Below are positions 5,321 to 7,907 of a stretch of 7,907 nucleotides of DNA, one piece after another. The stretch is taken from the NCBI GenBank assembly GCA_002470185.1, contig DKNG01000012.1, positions 1-7,907 of the forward strand. The letters are read 5' to 3'. The translations under genes were made by a program, and so were the position numbers. The notes under the pieces are model-generated. The model was not told the DNA's origin. It searched no databases and was given only the letters and a program-made list of their open reading frames with translations. Position 1 is the stretch's first letter; each line of letters begins with the position of its first letter. This DNA is from Arcobacter sp. UBA7394 (GTDB taxonomy: Bacteria > Campylobacterota > Campylobacteria > Campylobacterales > Arcobacteraceae).

Positions 5321-6058
5321 TTAAATTGCTTCTTTAATAAGTTTAATATACCTCCCAGATCTAATTAATTTTTTAAGTCCTGCATCAAATTTATTAATTA
5401 ACTCTTGCGCTTTTGGATGTTTCTTTGAAACTAAGAAATAAACACCAGTTGCTGGATATACCTTTTTTGAATCATTAGTAAATTTTGCTGATTCTTCTGC
5501 TGTAAATGTATTTTTGATGATGTTATATCCCACAAGATAACTTGAAGAAGTTACATCAATTTTCCCATCTAATAGTTTTTGAAAGTTCTCTTTTTCACTA
5601 ATAGCCATTTCTACATCAACACCCTTTTCTCTTAAAAGCTTTTCAGTTTTAAAACCAGATGTTTCACCTACTCTATAATTTTTAAGATCTTCATATTTTT
5701 GCCACTTAAAGTCAAGGCTCTTTAAATGGAAGAAAACAGTTTTAGTTCTAAGAATTGCATTTTTTGAATAAAGAAAATCTTTCTCTCTATCTTTTGTTTT
5801 AAACCATGGAATTGTTGCATCAGCTTCAACTTCTTTTGCAAGAGAGTAAGCTTTTTCCCATGAATGGAACTCATATTTAACATCTATATTTTCTAATTTT
5901 AATGCTTCATTTACAATTTTTTGAAGAACTCCACCACTTTTACTATTTTCAATAGTATATGGTGCCCACTCTCCTGTTGTAATTTTAATCACTTCATTTG
6001 CAGAAGAAGACACTACTGTTGTAAGTAGTGCCAAAGCTGCTAAAAATACCTTTTTCAT
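5321..6058 (-). CDS. Secreted family-3 solute-binding protein without a linked permease
   Basis: A complete 245-residue protein with a Sec signal peptide (MKKVFLAALALLTTVVSSSA), likely cleaved after Ala20. The mature part has the two-lobe bacterial family-3 solute-binding fold: GEWAPYT (29-35) in the first strand/loop, SWEKAYSLAKEVEADATIPW (66-85), TKDREKDFLYSK (88-99), YRVGETSGFKTEKLL (128-142), LLDGKIDVTSSSY (162-174) and ATGVYFLVSKKHP (203-215). In amino-acid-binding members an aspartate usually follows the GKIDV-type segment to hold the alpha-amino group. Here Ser-Ser-Ser stands there, so an ordinary alpha-amino acid may not be the ligand. No ABC permease or ATPase is nearby. It follows the winged-helix gene by 10 bp with AAAGGA upstream, so it is co-transcribed with the regulator and the molybdoenzyme. 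A sensing or scavenging role is inference. Confidence 0.88.
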   Translation of the reverse strand: MKKVFLAALALLTTVVSSSANEVIKITTGEWAPYTIENSKSGGVLQKIVNEALKLENIDVKYEFHSWEKAYSLAKEVEADATIPWFKTKDREKDFLYSKNAILRTKTVFFHLKSLDFKWQKYEDLKNYRVGETSGFKTEKLLREKGVDVEMAISEKENFQKLLDGKIDVTSSSYLVGYNIIKNTFTAEESAKFTNDSKKVYPATGVYFLVSKKHPKAQELINKFDAGLKKLIRSGRYIKLIKEAI

Positions 6059-6068
6059 TTTATTCCTT

Positions 6069-6488
6069 TTAGGCTAAGAACCTATACCCTATACCATTAA
6101 CATTTTTAAGAATTGACGGGGGCATCTTCTTCTTAAAATTTTTTACAAAACTCTTAATAGCATTTTGAGTTATATTTGATTTACACTCCCAGATATAGTA
6201 TGACATCTGTTCATAAGTAACAATTCTATTTTTTAATAATAGTTGTGTAAAAACCAACTCTCTTTTAGTTAAATAATAAGTTTTATCAGGACTAATTACA
6301 GCACAGTTCTTTTCATCAATAAACCAATTACTAACTAACTCTTTTAAATTAACTTCTTGAAGTTCATTAAAAAAGTTTTCAATAATTAACTGATTTTCAA
6401 GAGAAAGAGGGATTTTAATATTAATAAATTTTTCTTCAATATTTTTAATATACTCCAATCCATCAATTCTTGAATTTAAAACACTCAC
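6069..6488 (-). CDS. Receiver-less OmpR-type winged-helix DNA-binding protein
   Basis: A 139-residue protein whose C-terminal half (about 60-138) is an OmpR/PhoB-type winged helix: YYLTKRELVFTQLLLKN (71-87), the helix around NAIKSFVKNFKKKM (109-122), and the wing KNVNGIGYRFL (128-138). OmpR-family response regulators are usually 220-240 residues with a phosphorylated receiver. Here the first 60 residues are polar and helical-looking with no receiver aspartate pocket, so phosphorelay control is unlikely. The start is GTG (6486-6488). AAGGAA lies 5 bases upstream and shares bases with the stop codon of the molybdoenzyme gene, so translation is probably coupled. The solute-binding-protein gene follows after 10 bp. 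Probable targets are this operon or its molybdoenzyme, but that is inferred from position only. No truncation scar or frameshift is seen. Confidence 0.85.
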   Translation of the reverse strand: MSVLNSRIDGLEYIKNIEEKFINIKIPLSLENQLIIENFFNELQEVNLKELVSNWFIDEKNCAVISPDKTYYLTKRELVFTQLLLKNRIVTYEQMSYYIWECKSNITQNAIKSFVKNFKKKMPPSILKNVNGIGYRFLA

Positions 6489-6497
6489 TTTATTTCC

Positions 6498-7907
6498 TTA
6501 TTTATTCACTTTCTCTAAAGTAATATCAATAAATTTATATGAAGGAGTGAAACTCTTTTTATCAAAATGATTAATTGAAACTAAAGGTGTTGCTTCTGGG
6601 AAATAAGCCCCAGCACATCCTTCTTTAATATCATAAGCTACTACTTCAAAATTTAAAACTTCTCTTTTTATTTCATCTTTACTATGGGATTGAATATTTA
6701 CAAACTCCCCATTTTTAAGTCCAAGTTTTTTAATATCTTTCTCATTTAAGAAGATAATCTTTCTTTTATTTTTTATTCCACGATATCTATCATTTGTATC
6801 ATATACAGTTGTATTAAACTGGTCATGAGATCTCATAGTCATTAAAGACAAGTGATTCTCTTCTAGAGTTAAATCAGGAGCAATATTTACAAGGAAATTA
6901 GCTTTTTTCGTTTCTGTTTCCCAAACTCTATTTTTTGCAGAGTTATATAACTCAAGTCCAGTTTTACTCTCCATTGAGGCATTATAAGATGTAAAAGTTG
7001 GCAATACTTCTTCAATCTTTTCTCTAATTTTATTGTAATCACTAATTAAATCTATAAAATCAACTTTTTCTTTACCAAATGTTGCATCGGCAATTCCTGC
7101 AATAATTGCAGGTTCTGATTTTAAATCTCTAGATGCTGGTACATTTCTTCCTTTTGAAGGATGAACCATACTCATTGAATCCTCAACAGTAACACTTTGT
7201 ACACCATTTTGTTGGATATCTAACTCTGTTCTTCCAAGACATGGTAAAATCAGTGCTTCTTTTCCACATATTAAATGACTTTTATTTAAATGTGTTGAAA
7301 TATGTACAGTTAAATTACAAGACTCTAAAGCCTCATAAGTAATTTTTGTATCAGGTGCAGCATCAGCAAAGTTACCACCAAGACCTATAAATACTTTATT
7401 TTTCTCTTTATGCATTGCTTTAATAGCATGAACCACATCATAACCATGAGATCTTGGACTTTTAAAGTTAAATACACTATCAATTTTTTGTAAGAAATCT
7501 TCTTTTGGAGCTTCTGAAATTCCTACAGTTCTATCACCTTGTACATTACTATGACCTCTTACAGGACAAGCACCAGCACCTTCTTTTCCAATATTACCTT
7601 TTAGTAATAATAGATTCATTACTTCTTCAATTGTTGCAACACCGTGTTCATGTTGTGTTAATCCCATAGCCCAACAACAAATAGTTTTATCTGACTCAAC
7701 ATAAAGTTCAGCTATTTCTATAATCTCTTCTTGGCTTAAAGAAGTTTGTTTTACTAATTCATTCCAATCTTTTGAAAGAATCTCTTTTTTATACTCTTCA
7801 AATCCAGCAGTGTGTTTTTCTATAAACTCTAAATCTAAAGTTATTGAATAGTTTTCTAAAATATATTTAACAATTGCCTGAACTAAAGCCATATCACTAC
7901 CTAGTTT
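6498..7907 (-). CDS. FdhF/YdeP-family molybdopterin oxidoreductase alpha subunit, C-terminal 470 codons (5' end off window)
   Basis: The frame stays open through the window edge, and the first codons read KLGSDMALVQAI, a typical GSDxAL segment of Mo-bisMGD enzymes. The ATG at 7890-7892 is therefore internal and the real start lies beyond 7907. Numbered from that Met, CWAMGLTQHEHGVATIEEV (73-91) and LLLLKGNIGKEGAGACPVRG (94-113) are FdhF/YdeP hallmarks, NVQGDRTVGI (116-125) follows, and IGLGGNF (169-175) is in the cofactor-binding fold. The MopB C-terminal domain (about 345-460) carries MRSHDQFNTTVYDTNDRYRG (353-372). The family groups with formate dehydrogenases, but YdeP-type members have no proven formate activity and their electron partner is often unknown. 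The N-terminal region, where a 4Fe-4S site and the Cys/SeCys ligand would be judged, is missing. The enzyme is probably cytoplasmic. It is the upstream gene of the operon with the winged-helix and solute-binding-protein genes. Confidence 0.92.
   Translation of the reverse strand, partial: KLGSDMALVQAIVKYILENYSITLDLEFIEKHTAGFEEYKKEILSKDWNELVKQTSLSQEEIIEIAELYVESDKTICCWAMGLTQHEHGVATIEEVMNLLLLKGNIGKEGAGACPVRGHSNVQGDRTVGISEAPKEDFLQKIDSVFNFKSPRSHGYDVVHAIKAMHKEKNKVFIGLGGNFADAAPDTKITYEALESCNLTVHISTHLNKSHLICGKEALILPCLGRTELDIQQNGVQSVTVEDSMSMVHPSKGRNVPASRDLKSEPAIIAGIADATFGKEKVDFIDLISDYNKIREKIEEVLPTFTSYNASMESKTGLELYNSAKNRVWETETKKANFLVNIAPDLTLEENHLSLMTMRSHDQFNTTVYDTNDRYRGIKNKRKIIFLNEKDIKKLGLKNGEFVNIQSHSKDEIKREVLNFEVVAYDIKEGCAGAYFPEATPLVSINHFDKKSFTPSYKFIDITLEKVNK

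Noticed and set aside
7890..7892. ATG as the true start of the molybdoenzyme
   Set aside because: The frame is open to the window edge and the upstream codons complete a conserved GSDxAL motif, so the gene is cut by the window rather than starting here.
1..7907. tRNA, rRNA, CRISPR array, insertion sequence or attachment site
   Set aside because: No cloverleaf, regularly spaced repeats, transposase-like frame or terminal inverted repeats were seen on reading both strands.

Overview
The window is an AT-rich stretch in which every supported gene lies on the minus strand, so transcription runs from high to low coordinates. Low GC, short spacers, repeated AAGGAA-type ribosome binding sites and the gene content (TRAP transporter, FdhF/YdeP-type molybdoenzyme, many small regulators) suggest a member of the Campylobacterota, most likely the Arcobacter group. 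That placement is inference from composition and protein character; no marker gene is present.

Right-hand block (about 5321-7907): a 5'-truncated FdhF/YdeP-family molybdopterin oxidoreductase, then a 139-residue protein with an OmpR-type winged helix but no receiver domain, then an orphan secreted family-3 solute-binding protein. The spacers are 9 and 10 bp, so the three are almost certainly one operon. A regulator without a receiver beside a solute-binding protein without a permease suggests a sensing or control role, but no function can be assigned. The 264 bp after this block contain a long imperfect hairpin (5164-5236) with a C/U-rich apical loop on the minus strand. It could be a 3'-UTR structure or a small RNA.

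Middle: a GntR regulator of the FadR/FCD class (4415-5056) with its own promoter, followed by 214 bp of very AT-rich regulatory DNA holding two inverted repeats and the promoter of the next operon. A 20-bp near-palindrome occurs upstream of both gntR and dctP with one mismatch, and is the best candidate for the operator of this regulator.

Left-hand block (1-4200): a catabolic operon in the order dctP (periplasmic binding protein), EutA-like two-cysteine Asp/Glu-racemase-superfamily enzyme, dctQ, dctM, and the first 139 codons of a diaminopropionate-ammonia-lyase-like PLP enzyme (dpaL). A hairpin with a U-tract directly after dctP probably lowers expression of the downstream genes relative to the binding protein. 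Together the genes predict uptake of a small carboxylate-bearing amino compound by a TRAP transporter and its cytoplasmic conversion, ending in PLP-dependent ammonia elimination, under control of the FCD regulator. The pairing resembles the EutA/EutB pair of ectoine-utilisation clusters, but with a DpaL-type enzyme in place of EutB. The substrate cannot be read from the sequence.
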